Shown: piece after piece, positions 33,661 to 34,753 of the stretch
Position numbering within the stretch: position 1 is the stretch's first letter
How the letters are laid out: the number at the start of each line of letters is the position of its first letter
From: Sulfurospirillum sp.
GTDB lineage: Bacteria > Campylobacterota > Campylobacteria > Campylobacterales > Sulfurospirillaceae
Direction: 5' to 3'
Assembly: GCA_026988125.1 (NCBI GenBank)
Contig: JALSLU010000148.1
Location: forward strand, 1 to 34,753
Length of the DNA: 34,753 nt
Position numbers and translations under genes: made by a program
The notes under the pieces: model-generated
Told to the model about the DNA's origin: nothing
The model's input: only the letters and a program-made list of their open reading frames with translations
Database searches by the model: none

Positions 33661-34753
33661 TTTTTATCTCCAAATCTCTCATTTTTTGCTTTAAATTTAG
33701 CTTGCAACTCAAAAGGCATCAAAGCATCTTGAATTTCATACCTATCTTTACCCTCAGCCTCAAGCTCTTCTCTTATTTTATCAACCTCTTCTTGCCTCTT
33801 TGCACTCAGTTCATTCTCTATAATCATCCCTTTAGCGCCATATCCTCTAAAGGCAGGAGGCATCTCCATTTTCATTATATCTAACTCTTCATAAGTTACC
33901 GTAGGCAGAGTATCGCCCTCTTTCCAAGATGTAAGGGTTCTTTTTAACCAGTTTTTATCATCTCTTTTTAGATAATCTTCTCTATAGTGAGCACCTCTAC
34001 TCTCTTTTCTTTGCAATGCTCCAAGGGCTACACAAAGTGCAATTTTAAGCATCTTTGGAACCCTATAAGCCTCTTCAAGCTCAGGATTGCATCCCCACTC
34101 TTTTGAGCCTATCTTTACATCTAGTGATTTTTTATAAAGCTCTTCAAGCTCTCTTACAGCCTCACTCAGCCCCTCTTCATCTCTAAAAATTGCCACCTTA
34201 TCCCACATAATCTCTTTCATGCGATTTTTAATCTCAAAGACTCTGTTGGTGCCTTCTTTTTCTAAAAGACCTTTTATAAACTCAGTCTCTTTTTCAAGGG
34301 CCTCTTCTATGACTTGGGTGCTTATGTCTATCTCATTTTGCTCACAAAAATCTGCAAAGTACTCTCCAACAATCATTCCAGCTACCACTGTTTCACTTAC
34401 AGAGTTCCCTCCAAGTCTGTTAAACCCGTGCATATCCCAACAAGCTGCCTCTCCACAACTAAATAAGCCCTTTAGTGTTGGCGACTCTCCGGTTGGCTTT
34501 GTTCTAATTCCTCCCATAGAGTAGTGTTGCATAGGAAGAACTGGTGCCCACCCTTTTGGACCCTCATCGGCTGGATCTATTCCATTGAAGATTTGACAAA
34601 TCTCTTGTACATCTCTTAAGTTTTTCTCTATATGCTCACGACCTAGTATAGATATATCTAGCCACAAATGGTCCCCATAAGGAGATGGGACCCCTTTTCC
34701 ATTTCTTATATGCTCCATCATTCTTCTACTTACAACATCTCTACTTGCAAGCT
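33657..34753 (-). CDS. frdA: Fumarate reductase flavoprotein subunit, partial
   Basis: This is the C-terminal part (about 365 residues) of the FAD-binding catalytic subunit. The frame stays open through 34753, reading [15 protein letters not shown] at the edge, so the ATG at 34721 is internal and the N-terminus with the FAD fold lies outside. Seen are the active-site arginine region [42 protein letters not shown] and [11 protein letters not shown], then the conserved end region. The histidine and arginine residues match the succinate dehydrogenase/fumarate reductase family. It overlaps frdB by four bases. Confidence 0.96.
   Translation of the reverse strand, partial: LASRDVVSRRMMEHIRNGKGVPSPYGDHLWLDISILGREHIEKNLRDVQEICQIFNGIDPADEGPKGWAPVLPMQHYSMGGIRTKPTGESPTLKGLFSCGEAACWDMHGFNRLGGNSVSETVVAGMIVGEYFADFCEQNEIDISTQVIEEALEKETEFIKGLLEKEGTNRVFEIKNRMKEIMWDKVAIFRDEEGLSEAVRELEELYKKSLDVKIGSKEWGCNPELEEAYRVPKMLKIALCVALGALQRKESRGAHYREDYLKRDDKNWLKRTLTSWKEGDTLPTVTYEELDIMKMEMPPAFRGYGAKGMIIENELSAKRQEEVDKIREELEAEGKDRYEIQDALMPFELQAKFKAKNERFGDKK

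Noticed and set aside
1-34753. CRISPR array, insertion sequence, prophage or toxin-antitoxin module
   Set aside because: No regularly spaced direct repeats, no transposase or phage protein among the ORFs, and no small toxin-antitoxin pair was seen.

Overview
The window is AT-rich, gene-dense chromosomal DNA, and every recognisable gene points to a Campylobacterota (epsilonproteobacterial) bacterium. The reasons are the fused System II cytochrome c maturation protein CcsBA, an frdA-frdB operon followed by a tandem pair of dynamin-like GTPases (the layout of the Campylobacter jejuni frd/Cj0411-Cj0412 region), an mlaA-mlaC-MMPL operon like C. jejuni Cj1371-Cj1373, and a one-piece tmRNA whose tag has a YRPAYAVA-type ending. 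A free-living, respiring relative of Sulfurimonas, Sulfurovum or Arcobacter seems likely, but I cannot fix the genus from sequence alone.

Left part (1-6,000): gatA (cut by the left edge), a 36-codon membrane micro-ORF and ileS form a minus-strand cluster, and cinA runs the other way. Between cinA and a four-gene tRNA operon (Lys, Glu, Val, Asp) lie about 340 bases without a protein gene. They hold a large imperfect palindrome, whose arm recurs at 28,252, and a rod-shaped inverted-repeat array ending in a T-run that looks like a 6S-type small RNA. A strong consensus promoter drives the tRNAs.

Middle part (6,000-20,000, all minus strand): a membrane-anchored hypothetical protein, ccsBA, a complete branched-chain-amino-acid-type ABC importer (livK-H-M-G-F order), a broken coiled-coil/membrane gene, a monohaem cytochrome c, a porin, a TAXI-type TRAP transporter (receptor plus fused permease) and a lysine-rich lipoprotein. 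Hairpins sit between each binding-protein gene and its permease gene. Together these genes serve respiration and uptake of small organic solutes.

Right part: the tmRNA gene ssrA with its own promoter and terminator, then the plus-strand mlaA-mlaC-MMPL operon (outer-membrane lipid asymmetry). The convergent minus-strand pair trpA and an HPt phosphotransfer protein follows, then the overlapping plus-strand chain panB-ruvB-AI-2E/PerM family protein. The right end is a minus-strand block: frdA (cut by the right edge), frdB, a terminator, and an operon of a DUF2892 membrane protein with two dynamin-like GTPases.

No CRISPR array, insertion sequence, phage gene or obvious foreign island is visible. 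The least explained items are the palindromic repeat family, the structured RNA candidate, a 17-base repeat found at two or three loci, the micro-ORF between ileS and gatA, and the HPt gene fused translationally to trpA.
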